A DNA stretch of 15,524 nucleotides from an uncultured Rhodoplanes sp. (GTDB taxonomy: Bacteria > Pseudomonadota > Alphaproteobacteria > Rhizobiales > Xanthobacteraceae), in NCBI GenBank assembly GCA_936924235.1, contig CAKZHN010000227.1:1-15524 (forward strand), written 5' to 3'. Below the pieces are notes generated by a model. The model had not been told where the DNA came from and made no database searches. It was given only the letters and a program-made list of their open reading frames with translations. Positions within the stretch are counted from its first letter, which is position 1. The number at the start of each line of letters is the position of its first letter. Positions 1 to 6,975 of this stretch are shown here, piece by piece. The translations under genes were made by a program, and so were the position numbers.

Positions 1-271
1 CAAGCGCGCGGTCTCCGACGCGATCCGCCATTCCAGCCTTGGCTTTGTCAGGATGCTGGGGAAAACGCCGCACGACATGTTTGTCGATGTCACCATCGGC
101 GTGCCGGACCCGGGCGCGGTCGACACATCGGCGGTCGCGAAGGAACTCCCCTACGGAACGGTGACCGTCAAGGCTGTGAAGGGCGGACTGGAGATTCCGG
201 CCGAAAGCGGCGGCGATGCCATCACCATCGCCAACGCGGCCGTGATCGTGAGCCTGGACGACGGCAAGTGA
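1..271 (+). CDS. Lin0512-family conserved protein (3' part)
   Basis: This is the C-terminal 89 residues of a protein whose start lies before the window; the frame is open from base 2 and ends at TGA 269-271. The visible sequence has the pattern I associate with the Lin0512 family (TIGR02058): an AIRHSSL segment near the front, then a 'V.V.IGVPDPGAVD...V...LPYG.V.V..V.GGLEIP' core and an 'I.NAAV.VSL' end. Those proteins are about 115 residues, so perhaps 25 residues are missing upstream. The biochemical role of the family is not established. The gene converges on the DUF4261-like gene with a 16-bp gap (272-287), in which I see no terminator. The family assignment is recognition from memory, not a search. 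Confidence 0.75.
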   Translation, partial: KRAVSDAIRHSSLGFVRMLGKTPHDMFVDVTIGVPDPGAVDTSAVAKELPYGTVTVKAVKGGLEIPAESGGDAITIANAAVIVSLDDGK

Positions 272-287
272 GCGCTGCTCGCCCCTG

Positions 288-1088
288 CTAGTGACGGGTC
301 GCTTCGTTGAAGTCGAGCCAACAGACCTGGCTGGGCGCGTTCGGGCGGAACGATTTGCGCTGGCGTGCGATCAGGGACGCATCCGGAGCGTACTGGTATT
401 TGAAGCCATCCTGCACCGGCGCTTGCTGGTCGATAAGCCAATTGGCGAACTGGAGCACCACGCCATAAGTCTCTTGCAGCGGCTTGGCGCAGTCTGTCTC
501 GATCTCCATATGGCCGAAGTCCCTCATGCCGACCGTCGATATCAGGGAGTTGCCATTTTGCTGTCGGGAGAATTGGATCAGCACCCAGAGCTGCACAGGC
601 ATTCCCTGGCCTGCGACCATGTTCGCCGCCATCTTGCAAACGAGATCCGTCTGCATGAGCGAGCTGCCCCACAACACACCGACGGCCGGCAATTGCTCGA
701 GGAGCCCCGCAATCAACCGCGTATGCCTGACGTGGGCCTCCGCTCGGGAGAAGCGGGCCCATGAGCAGGAGACCATCAGGTGGCTCGTGCAGCTCGCGAT
801 GTCCTTTTCCGCGCTCGGCCACCAGTGCGCGAATTGCGCCGGCTGCTGCAACGAAGCCGGATAAGGAAATGGCATCGGCATCGTCATGATGACGCCACCG
901 CCTGCGGGAAGAAAGAGTGGACGGTTGGGATCGTCCGACGGGTGATCAGCGGACTCGATATCGCTTGTGGCCAGCAAAGAGCCCGTCGCCTTCTGAAGTC
1001 GTACAAGGTCGATCGGTGCCAGCTTTTTCAAGAAGAGCGTGGTGGCGACTTGCGGCGGTTTCTTGCTCTCGGAGGGCTGGTCGGACAC
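288..1088 (-). CDS. DUF4261-like protein of unknown function
   Basis: This is a 266-residue protein starting at GTG (1086-1088), with only a weak purine stretch (AGAAAG) upstream, and stopping at TAG 288-290. It has no signal peptide and no clear membrane span. The middle and C-terminal part (about residues 104-220) resembles DUF4261: a hydrophobic 'LMVSCSWA' strand, a Trp-containing 'VGVLWGSSLMQ' segment, and the pattern GMRDFGHMEIE (187-197) followed by a helix ending 'FANWLID'. The N-terminal about 65 residues are polar and less conserved-looking. It begins 8 bp after the stop of the solute-binding protein gene on the same strand, so the two are probably co-transcribed. Base composition is lower in GC than the catabolic genes downstream (55% when I counted line 541-600). 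The function is unknown; the family call is from pattern memory and could be wrong. Confidence 0.6.
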   Translation of the reverse strand: MSDQPSESKKPPQVATTLFLKKLAPIDLVRLQKATGSLLATSDIESADHPSDDPNRPLFLPAGGGVIMTMPMPFPYPASLQQPAQFAHWWPSAEKDIASCTSHLMVSCSWARFSRAEAHVRHTRLIAGLLEQLPAVGVLWGSSLMQTDLVCKMAANMVAGQGMPVQLWVLIQFSRQQNGNSLISTVGMRDFGHMEIETDCAKPLQETYGVVLQFANWLIDQQAPVQDGFKYQYAPDASLIARQRKSFRPNAPSQVCWLDFNEATRH

Positions 1089-1096
1089 GCGGCTTT

Positions 1097-2053
1097 CTAT
1101 TCGTTTTTCAATCCGGATTGCCTGATCGCTTCACCGTATTCCTCGTACCGGCGCCGGATCAGCTGGGCGAAATCCGAACCGCAAGTCAGCACGGGATAGA
1201 GTCCCTGGACTTCCAGCTTCTGTTTCACCTCCGGAGTGCCGATGGCCTTCGTGAGCCAACCGATCAGCTGATTGGTCGTGTCGGCCGGAGTCTTTGCCGG
1301 TACGACCGCGCCGAACCAGTTGTCCAGCCGGACCGTCGGAAACCCGCTTTCCGCAAATGTCGGCACCTCCGGAAGGGGAAGCACCCGACTGTCGGCGGCG
1401 ACGGCAAGCCCCCGCAGCTTGCCGCCTTTCATGGCTTCCGAGACGACCGAATAACCTGCGATCGCCGCAGTCACGTGGCTCCCCAACACGGCGGTCACAG
1501 CCGGCGCGCTCCCCGGATAGGGAACAAACGTCAGCTTGGTATTGGATTGTCTGGTCAGCGTTATGACACCGAGTTGGGACGCAGAATTCGGCCCGAGCGC
1601 AGCGATCGAAAGCTGCTCGGGGCGTGCCGCAGCATCGCTCAGAAAATCCGCGAGCGTGCGATACGGCGACGAACTGGGGACGACGAGAACTGAGGGCGAC
1701 GCAGCAAGTGCGCACAGCGGCTCAAAATCATTGACCGGGTGGTAGTTAACTTTCCGGATCTGCGCGTCGATCAGATATGTTCCTGGCGTGACCAGGATCG
1801 TATTGCCGTCAGGCGCCTGACGAGACGCAAATTCAGTGCCGATCATGCCGGCGGCGCCGGGACGGTTTTCAACGAGAGTATCGACACCCTCCAAGCCGAA
1901 CTGCGCGGCCATGAGCCGGGCAATGAAGTCGGTGCTGGCGCCGGCAGGCACCGGCACGACAAAGCGAACGAGCCTGGCGGAAAAGGCCGGAGTGGAAACG
2001 GCGACAAACGCTGCGACAACGAAAGCACGAAGCGTCCAGCTTGGAAGTCTCAT
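1097..2053 (-). CDS. Bug/TctC-family periplasmic solute-binding protein (tripartite tricarboxylate transporter type)
   Basis: This is a 318-residue extracytoplasmic binding protein of the Bug/TctC family, which usually delivers carboxylates to TctA/TctB permeases. I chose ATG 2051-2053 because GAAGGA lies 9 nt upstream and because it puts a standard Sec signal peptide at residues 1-26 (basic MRLPSWTLR, hydrophobic core, AFSA cleavage). An in-frame ATG at 2143 would add 30 charged residues ahead of the signal. The mature protein opens with the family's 'VPVPAGASTDFIARLMA' ligand loop (33-49) and 'VENRPGAAGMIG' (61-72), and keeps 'PGSAPAVTAVLGSHVTAAI' and 'VPTFAESGFP'. Length is normal for the family. 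No tctA or tctB is next to it; such orphan Bug genes are common in beta- and alphaproteobacteria. It is the first gene of a likely two-gene unit with the DUF4261-like gene and diverges from the 2215 amidohydrolase. The ligand is unknown. Confidence 0.9.
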   Translation of the reverse strand: MRLPSWTLRAFVVAAFVAVSTPAFSARLVRFVVPVPAGASTDFIARLMAAQFGLEGVDTLVENRPGAAGMIGTEFASRQAPDGNTILVTPGTYLIDAQIRKVNYHPVNDFEPLCALAASPSVLVVPSSSPYRTLADFLSDAAARPEQLSIAALGPNSASQLGVITLTRQSNTKLTFVPYPGSAPAVTAVLGSHVTAAIAGYSVVSEAMKGGKLRGLAVAADSRVLPLPEVPTFAESGFPTVRLDNWFGAVVPAKTPADTTNQLIGWLTKAIGTPEVKQKLEVQGLYPVLTCGSDFAQLIRRRYEEYGEAIRQSGLKNE

Positions 2054-2062
2054 AAGCCGTTG

Positions 2063-2068
2063 TCCTTC
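2063..2068 (-). promoter_or_regulatory. Ribosome binding site deciding the start of the Bug-family gene
   Basis: GAAGGA on the minus strand lies 9 nt before ATG 2053. It supports the start that gives a clean signal peptide over the upstream in-frame ATG at 2143, before which I see no comparable site. Confidence 0.7.
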
Positions 2069-2145
2069 AAGATCGTCGTCCCGGGCACGCTCTTTCTTCG
2101 TCATCGGCCCCGTTCGCTTCTTGAAGGATTTCATGTTGTGCAATT

Positions 2146-2183
2146 GATTGACAATCGTTTTTTCAGCCTGCCAAATTGATTTG
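2146..2183 (+). promoter_or_regulatory. Putative promoter and operator between divergent genes
   Basis: The 161-bp gap between the Bug gene and the 2215 amidohydrolase carries an AT-rich patch. It contains a perfect -35 hexamer TTGACA (2148-2153) inside the inverted repeat GATTG-A-CAATC (2146-2156), and a second inverted repeat CAAAT-TG-ATTTG (2172-2183). The second overlaps where a -10 box would sit (CAAATT, 18 bp downstream, only 3 of 6 consensus bases). One reading is a promoter for the amidohydrolase overlapped by regulator sites. The -10 match is poor, so this is a suggestion only. Confidence 0.35.
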
Positions 2184-2214
2184 ATGCGGCCGAATAAAAT
2201 GTTGCGAGAATAAG

Positions 2215-3672
2215 ATGGCGGAAACGGGCGAACGGCAGGCGGACCTCATCCTCGCCAACGGGACGATTGTCACTGTCGATCCCGAACGCCGGGTGCTCGG
2301 CAACTCTTCAGTCGCAGTTGCCGACGGCCGCATCCTGGAAATCGGCGACGCGACGGAGCTTCAAAAGAAGTACGAGTTTGCCGCGGTCCTCGACTGCTCG
2401 CACAAGGCCATCCTGCCCGGCCTCATCGACCTGCACGGCTACGTCGGCTGGAGCATCATGAAGTCGCTGGGTGAAGGGCTCAGCGACGCGCAGATGCGAG
2501 ACCTTTACGAATGGATCCTCAGCCAGCTGACCGATGAAGAATGGTGGCTGGTCGAAGCGCAGATGTGCGCTCTCGATCGCGTGAAGTTCGGCATCACCTT
2601 CATGTTCTCGATGATGGGCGGGAACGGCACACGCACCGACGATCCCGTGTTTACCCGCCTTGCGGCGCGAGGACTGGCCCAGGTCGGCGTTCGTGCACGG
2701 CTCGGAATTGGCCCGGCGCGCCCGCCCTGGCCCCGGGTTTATTCACGCTGGCACGATGGCGTGAAACGGGATCAGGAGATTGCATTCGAGACCGTCATCG
2801 ACACCTGCGACAAGCTGCTGGGTGAGCGGGGCGATCCTTCCGGCCTGGTGGAGTACTGCACGGCGCTTTCACGTTTCGGCAATCGCAACCCTCATGATCC
2901 GGTTTGGTCCGAGGACCGGGAGCAATGGGTGCATCGTCAGGCGGAAGCGATCCGCCACCTCATGAAGAAGCACAACGTTCCGTTCTGGACGCACGCCTAC
3001 GGCAATGCGGTCGAGTATGCACATGACGAAAAGCTGGGCTTGCTCGGCCCGAACACCATCCTGTCGCATTGCACCGACCTTCCCTCACGCGCCATCGAGA
3101 TCATCAAGGAAACCGGCACCAGCGTCGGCCATCAGCCGCGCATCTATCGCGTCATCAAGCACGATTGCCCGGTCGTCGAGATGATCGATGCCGGCATTGC
3201 GGTCGGATTGGGGACGGATACGCCTTCGAAGAACGCCGCCGACCTGTTTCTCGACATGCGGGCGGCGATGCTGCTGCAGCGCCTGCGCTTCCGCGATCCT
3301 CGCGTCTTGCCGCCGGGCAAGGCGCTGGAGATGGCGACGATCGATGGCGCTCGCGCGCTCGGACTGGAGAAGGAAATCGGCTCCATTGAAGTCGGCAAGA
3401 AGGCCGACATGATCACCATCGACCTGCGCCAGCCGCATCTTTATCCGCCCGATATGATTCCGATGCGGCTGGTCACCAACGCCTCCGGCCAGGACGTCAC
3501 CGACGTGGTGATCGGCGGCCGCGTCGTCATGCGGGACCGCAAGATGACGACGGTCGACGAGGGCGCAATCCTCGATCGCGCCGTCGACCTGTATCACCAA
3601 ACCATCGAGCGCGGATCCTTGCAGGAGAAGACCAAGCTGCTCGATAAATTTTGGAACGCGGCTCGCTTCTAG
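2215..3672 (+). CDS. Amidohydrolase-superfamily protein (AtzB/TrzN/SsnA-like) with altered metal site
   Basis: This is a 485-residue protein with the layout of cytosolic chlorohydrolases and deaminases: an N-terminal beta domain (DLILANGTIVTVDPERRVL), a TIM-barrel start at 'AILPGLIDLHGY' (65-76), and a C-terminal 'IEVGKKADMITIDL...DVVIGGRVVMRD'. Family members hydrolyse C-N or C-Cl bonds on N-rings, guanine, cytosine or S-adenosylhomocysteine with one Zn/Fe ion. Expected ligands found are His74, His260 (WTHAYG), His285 (ILSHCTDL) and Asp335 (GLGTDTPSKN). The second His of the HxH motif is Tyr76, and the Glu that usually follows the third His (HxxE) is Gly263. It may therefore bind metal differently or catalyse another reaction. 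The start ATG has only a weak Shine-Dalgarno (GCGAG). It stands alone, diverges from the Bug gene, and converges on the UbiD gene with overlapping stops. The substrate is unknown. Confidence 0.88.
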   Translation: MAETGERQADLILANGTIVTVDPERRVLGNSSVAVADGRILEIGDATELQKKYEFAAVLDCSHKAILPGLIDLHGYVGWSIMKSLGEGLSDAQMRDLYEWILSQLTDEEWWLVEAQMCALDRVKFGITFMFSMMGGNGTRTDDPVFTRLAARGLAQVGVRARLGIGPARPPWPRVYSRWHDGVKRDQEIAFETVIDTCDKLLGERGDPSGLVEYCTALSRFGNRNPHDPVWSEDREQWVHRQAEAIRHLMKKHNVPFWTHAYGNAVEYAHDEKLGLLGPNTILSHCTDLPSRAIEIIKETGTSVGHQPRIYRVIKHDCPVVEMIDAGIAVGLGTDTPSKNAADLFLDMRAAMLLQRLRFRDPRVLPPGKALEMATIDGARALGLEKEIGSIEVGKKADMITIDLRQPHLYPPDMIPMRLVTNASGQDVTDVVIGGRVVMRDRKMTTVDEGAILDRAVDLYHQTIERGSLQEKTKLLDKFWNAARF

Positions 3673-5102
3673 AACCCCTTCGGCAGGTCCTTCGCCCACT
3701 TCGCCCGCATGCGGTCGTCGAGCGCCTTGCTGGAGCGCGCGACCTTCGGGAAGGTCTTCTTGCGGCGGAACGGGATGCAGGCGTCGATGATCACGCGCGA
3801 ATTGCGCCGGTCATCGGCGGTGTCGTAGCACATCGGATCGAGCGCCGAAGACCAGCCGCCATCGATGATGTCGACCTGGTCGCGTGGATCGCAGCGCGTG
3901 CACATCGCCCACACCACGTCATCGAAGTTCGTGGGGTCGATGTCGTCGTCCACCACGATGGTCCAGCGGTTGTTGTAGGCGCCGGCGTGGCAGTGCGCTG
4001 CCACCATGGCGGCCTGCTTGGAATGTCCGCCGTAGAGCGTCTTGATCGAGACCACCATCATGAAGCGGCTGCCGCCGGCCTGGTGCGTCCACACGCCTTT
4101 CACCTCCGGAATGCCCGCGGCTTCGAGCTGGTTCCAGATCGCGCCGGCGCGGTAGGCGCCGAAGTAGAACGTGTTGTCGTTCGGCGGCACTGCCGGAATC
4201 GCGCCCATAAGGATGGGATCGTTGCGATACATCAGCGTCTCGATGCGGATGGCGGGCTCGTGATCGCTGCCGGAGGCGTAATAGCCGGTCCACTCGCCGA
4301 GCGGGCCTTCCTTGATCTTGTCGTCCGGGCCGATGAAGCCCTCGAAGGCGATCTCGCAGTTGGCCGGCACCGGCAGGCCGGTCTTCGGCATGTTGATCAC
4401 TTCCACCGGCTCGCCGAGGATGCCGCCCGCGGCCTCGAGCTCGTTCTTGCCGTAGGGAATCTCGATGCCGCCGAGCATCACCATCGACGGATGCATGCCG
4501 GCGATCACCGCCACCGGGCACTTCTGGCCGCGCTCGTGATACTTCCGCATGATGATCAGGCCGTGCTTGCCGGGCGACATCATCACGCTCGCCACGTTCG
4601 GCTCGTGCGACTGCACGCGGTAGGTGCCGTAGTTCACCCAGCCGCTGTCCGGATCCTTCATCACCACGAGGCAGGCGGTGCCGATGAACGGTCCGCCGTC
4701 GAGCTCGTGCCAGACCGGCGTCGGGATCTTCTGAATGTTGACGTTCGGCCCTTCGAGCACGTTGTCGAGCAGCGGACCGCCGTTCACCGCCTTGACCGGA
4801 TGCGACGGCGCGTCCTTGAAATAGCGCCGCCACCACTGGGTCAGCTCCATCTCGGTGGTTTCCGGCGGCAGGCCGAGCGCCAGATTGATGCGCGGAACCG
4901 AGGTCAGGATGTTGGCGACGACGCGATGGCCCTTCGGATAGCCCGGAATCTCATCGAACATCACCGCGGGCTGGCCCATCTTGCGCATATAGATGTCGAC
5001 AAAGCCGCCGATCTCTTCCTTGGTCTCGGCGCCCTTGATCGTCTTGAGTTCGCCGGTCTTTTCGACACTCGCGATCCAGTCCCGCAAATCCTTGTTGGCC
5101 AC
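3669..5102 (-). CDS. UbiD-family prenylated-FMN-dependent (de)carboxylase
   Basis: This is a 477-residue cytoplasmic enzyme expected to decarboxylate (or carboxylate) an aromatic, heteroaromatic or alpha,beta-unsaturated acid with prenylated FMN. Aligning by eye to fungal Fdc1, I find the prFMN/metal ligands Asn157 (WVNYGTYRVQ), His180 (SPGKHG) and Glu231 (ILGEPVEV). The catalytic Arg-Glu-Glu set is Arg162, Glu265 and Glu270 (KEGPLGEWTGYY). All are intact, so the protein should be active. The start is GTG 5100-5102 with AGAAGGAG 8 nt upstream; the same frame stays open far upstream, but that part is antisense to the isochorismatase-like gene. Length fits the family (about 450-500). No UbiX-type prenyltransferase is in the window, so the cofactor must come from elsewhere. 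It is divergent from the isochorismatase-like gene through a palindrome-rich spacer, suggesting joint control. It is unlikely to be the ubiquinone-pathway UbiD given its catabolic neighbours. Confidence 0.95.
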   Translation of the reverse strand: MANKDLRDWIASVEKTGELKTIKGAETKEEIGGFVDIYMRKMGQPAVMFDEIPGYPKGHRVVANILTSVPRINLALGLPPETTEMELTQWWRRYFKDAPSHPVKAVNGGPLLDNVLEGPNVNIQKIPTPVWHELDGGPFIGTACLVVMKDPDSGWVNYGTYRVQSHEPNVASVMMSPGKHGLIIMRKYHERGQKCPVAVIAGMHPSMVMLGGIEIPYGKNELEAAGGILGEPVEVINMPKTGLPVPANCEIAFEGFIGPDDKIKEGPLGEWTGYYASGSDHEPAIRIETLMYRNDPILMGAIPAVPPNDNTFYFGAYRAGAIWNQLEAAGIPEVKGVWTHQAGGSRFMMVVSIKTLYGGHSKQAAMVAAHCHAGAYNNRWTIVVDDDIDPTNFDDVVWAMCTRCDPRDQVDIIDGGWSSALDPMCYDTADDRRNSRVIIDACIPFRRKKTFPKVARSSKALDDRMRAKWAKDLPKGF

Positions 5103-5110
5103 GTCTTTAG

Positions 5111-5118
5111 CTCCTTCT
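5111..5118 (-). promoter_or_regulatory. Ribosome binding site of the UbiD-family gene
   Basis: AGAAGGAG on the minus strand lies 8 nt before the GTG at 5102. It fixes the start in a frame that otherwise stays open up to 6095. Confidence 0.85.
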
Positions 5119-5173
5119 GTCGCGCTTGCCGTGCCGGCGGCTTTGCACGTTCCTCGCACACCCCTGCCATGCT

Positions 5174-5237
5174 GACAATTGTCCCGCGCGGGATGGGGAC
5201 CTGCCCGGCGCGAGGCGCATTGACGCTCCCGGGAGCG
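5174..5237. promoter_or_regulatory. Three palindromes in the ubiD-like/amidase divergent region (putative operators)
   Basis: The 180-bp spacer 5103-5282 holds three perfect inverted repeats: GACAATTGTC (5174-5183), CCCGCGCGGG (5183-5192, sharing one base with the first) and the 14-mer CGCTCCCGGGAGCG (5224-5237). Such symmetric sites between divergent genes are typical of dimeric regulators, but no regulator gene lies in the window and I cannot name the binding protein. The GC-only palindromes are partly expected in DNA this GC-rich; the AT-containing one is the best candidate. Confidence 0.45.
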
Positions 5238-5268
5238 GCCCATAGCCTCGCTCGTAACTGTTTCACAT

Positions 5269-5274
5269 GGAGGG
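5269..5274 (+). promoter_or_regulatory. Ribosome binding site of the isochorismatase-like gene
   Basis: GGAGGG lies 8 nt before GTG 5283. The nearby ATG at 5267 is out of frame with the protein and overlaps this site, so GTG is the start. Confidence 0.85.
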
Positions 5275-5282
5275 CCGTTGCC

Positions 5283-5981
5283 GTGCACAACTACGTCATT
5301 CCGCAGGCGGTGAAGGACCGGGTGATCAAACGGCAGGGCAAGCTCCTCAGCCACGACAGCATCGACGCCGCCCGCACCGCGCTGGTCGTGGTGGACATGC
5401 AGAACTATTTCGTCGCCGAGGGCTTCGCCGCCGAGGTTCCCAAGGCGCGGGATATCGTTCCCAACATCAACCGCATGGCGAAGGCGCTGCGCGCCGCCGG
5501 CGGCACGGTGCTGTGGGTGCAGACCACGGCGACGGGCGCGCTCGAACACTGGGCCAACCACCACAAGCACATGCTCACCACGGACCGCGTCGACAAGCGG
5601 CTGACGCAGCTCAACGAGGCCCACGACGGCTTCAAGGTCTATCCGAAGCTCGAAGCGCTGCCGGGCGACTTGCGCGTGAAGAAGATCAAGTACAGCGCCT
5701 TCATTCCGGGCTCGTCGGACATCGACGCACAGCTCAAGAGCCGCGGCATCGACACGCTCTTGATCACCGGAACCGTGACCAACGTCTGCTGCGAATCGAC
5801 CGCCCGCGACGCGATGATGCTCGACTATCGCGTCATCATGGTCTCGGACGGCAACGCCTCGCTGACCGACGCGGAGCACGCGGCGTCGCTCAACAACTTC
5901 CTGATCTTCTTCGGCGACGTGATGACCACCGACGAGGCCGCGGCGCGGCTCGTGCCGGCGGAGCAGCGCAAGACGGCCTAA
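5283..5981 (+). CDS. Isochorismatase-family cysteine hydrolase, RutB-like amidase
   Basis: This is a 232-residue cytoplasmic amidohydrolase of the cysteine-hydrolase fold. The catalytic triad is visible: Asp38 (VVVDMQN), Lys136 (KIKYSAF) and Cys169 in 'GTVTNVCCESTARDA' (163-177), preceded by the Val-Thr of the cis-peptide loop. The CCESTARDA...YRVIMVSDGNA run is close to that of ureidoacrylate amidohydrolase RutB and to maleamate or N-carbamoyl amidases, so release of ammonia (or carbamate) from a linear amide is likely. Its extended N-terminus (about 30 residues before the first beta strand) is also RutB-like. It starts at GTG with a strong Shine-Dalgarno. It is not in a rut operon; being divergent from a UbiD-family decarboxylase suggests a late step in breakdown of an N-containing ring acid. 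The exact substrate is inference. Confidence 0.94.
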   Translation: MHNYVIPQAVKDRVIKRQGKLLSHDSIDAARTALVVVDMQNYFVAEGFAAEVPKARDIVPNINRMAKALRAAGGTVLWVQTTATGALEHWANHHKHMLTTDRVDKRLTQLNEAHDGFKVYPKLEALPGDLRVKKIKYSAFIPGSSDIDAQLKSRGIDTLLITGTVTNVCCESTARDAMMLDYRVIMVSDGNASLTDAEHAASLNNFLIFFGDVMTTDEAAARLVPAEQRKTA

Positions 5982-6016
5982 GGCCCCCGTCCGGTTGGAT
6001 CGCACCAGCCTCTCAA

Positions 6017-6099
6017 CGTCATGGCCGGGCTCGTCCCGCCCATCCACGCCTTGCTTCGTAGCCAAGACGTGGATGCCCGGCACAAGGCCGGGCATGACG
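6017..6099. repeat. REP-like imperfect palindrome between convergent genes
   Basis: Two arms of about 36 nt face each other. The left arm (from 6017, CGTCATGGCCGGGC...) and the reverse complement of the right arm (ending 6099, CGTCATGCCCGGCC...) agree at most positions, including CGTCATG and CATCCACG, with an 11-nt loop region rich in T/G. The sequence looks like the dispersed 'cgtcatggccggg...catccacg' element very common in Bradyrhizobium and relatives. It lies between the stops of the amidase (5981) and the permease (6133), where its hairpin could serve as a two-way transcription stop, though there is no T-run. Confidence 0.75.
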
Positions 6100-6132
6100 G
6101 CGGAGATTGTGGCAGCTTATTTGGAACTAGGC

Positions 6133-6975
6133 TCAGCGCCGCCGCATCACCACGATCTCGAGCCAGTAAATCGCCAGATACATCACCGACGACACGATCG
6201 CCAGGATCGTGATCGATGTCATCACGATGTTCATCTTGAAGATCTGGCTGCCGTACTGGATCAGGTAGCCCAAGCCCAGCGTCGCGGACTGGAACTCGCC
6301 GACGATCACGCCGACCAGCGACAGGCCGGCATTCACCTTCAGCGCCGCAATCAGCGTCGGCACGCTGCCGGGCAGCACCACCTTGGTCAGCACCTGCCAC
6401 TTCGAGGCGCCGAAGGTCTGGGCGAGCTTGATCTTATTGGGATCGATGCCCTGGAAGCCCGAGTAGATCATCAGCACCGTGATGAACAGCGAGATCGCGA
6501 GCGACATGCCGTAGATCGAGAACGTCGCGCCGAGCCAGATATAGAAGATCGGCACGAAGGCGGTCTTCGGCATGGCGTTGAGCACGACGAGATACGGATC
6601 GAGCACGCGGTAGAGATTGGTCCACCACCACAGCGCGGCGGCGATCGCGATGCCGAGCACCATCGCAGCCGTGAAGCCGACCACGGTGGCGAACACCGTG
6701 GCCCAGGTGTGCAGGAGGATGCTGGCCTGCTGCGGCGTGGTCTTCAGCAGCTCGATGAACGTCGGCCAGATGGTCGACGGCGTGCTGGTGAACAGCGGGT
6801 TGATCCAGCCCGCGCGCGGCGCCACCTCCCACAACACCAGGAACACAGCCAGCAGGCCGAGCTGCGAAACCCGCACCATGGTGCGGTCGCGCCGCTCGCG
6901 GCGCAGCCAGTCGAGATATTGCGGGCTCGGCGTCCTCGCCGGGCCGGTCCCGCCCGCGGTGTCAGCCTTCGACAT
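6133..6975 (-). CDS. ABC transporter permease, NitT/TauT (SsuC/TauC) class
   Basis: This is a 280-residue inner-membrane protein of the BPD_transp_1 fold. After a polar N-tail of about 35 residues (basic RRERRDR) I see six hydrophobic spans at about 36-53, 92-115, 125-149, 155-172, 205-227 and 250-273. The ATPase-coupling EAA-type loop is at 183-202 (KLAQTFGASKWQVLTKVVLP). The sequence 'GVIVGEFQSATLGLGYLI' is typical of nitrate/sulfonate/taurine-type permeases. It overlaps the ATPase gene end by 14 bp; the start ATG 6975 has GGAAGGAG 10 nt upstream inside that gene. It is the last gene of the run on this strand. One permease gene would act as a homodimer with the ATPase. The substrate should be the small anionic or aromatic compound handled by the neighbouring enzymes (inference). 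Confidence 0.95.
   Translation of the reverse strand: MSKADTAGGTGPARTPSPQYLDWLRRERRDRTMVRVSQLGLLAVFLVLWEVAPRAGWINPLFTSTPSTIWPTFIELLKTTPQQASILLHTWATVFATVVGFTAAMVLGIAIAAALWWWTNLYRVLDPYLVVLNAMPKTAFVPIFYIWLGATFSIYGMSLAISLFITVLMIYSGFQGIDPNKIKLAQTFGASKWQVLTKVVLPGSVPTLIAALKVNAGLSLVGVIVGEFQSATLGLGYLIQYGSQIFKMNIVMTSITILAIVSSVMYLAIYWLEIVVMRRR

Noticed and set aside
3651..5981. A plus-strand frame that would fuse about 540 residues to the isochorismatase-like protein
   Set aside because: The extra part is antisense to the UbiD gene and resembles no protein. GTG 5283 has a strong ribosome binding site and gives the normal family length.
5103..6095. Upstream extension of the UbiD reading frame
   Set aside because: It runs antisense through the amidase gene and a REP-like repeat. 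GTG 5102 has AGAAGGAG at ideal spacing and matches the family N-terminus.
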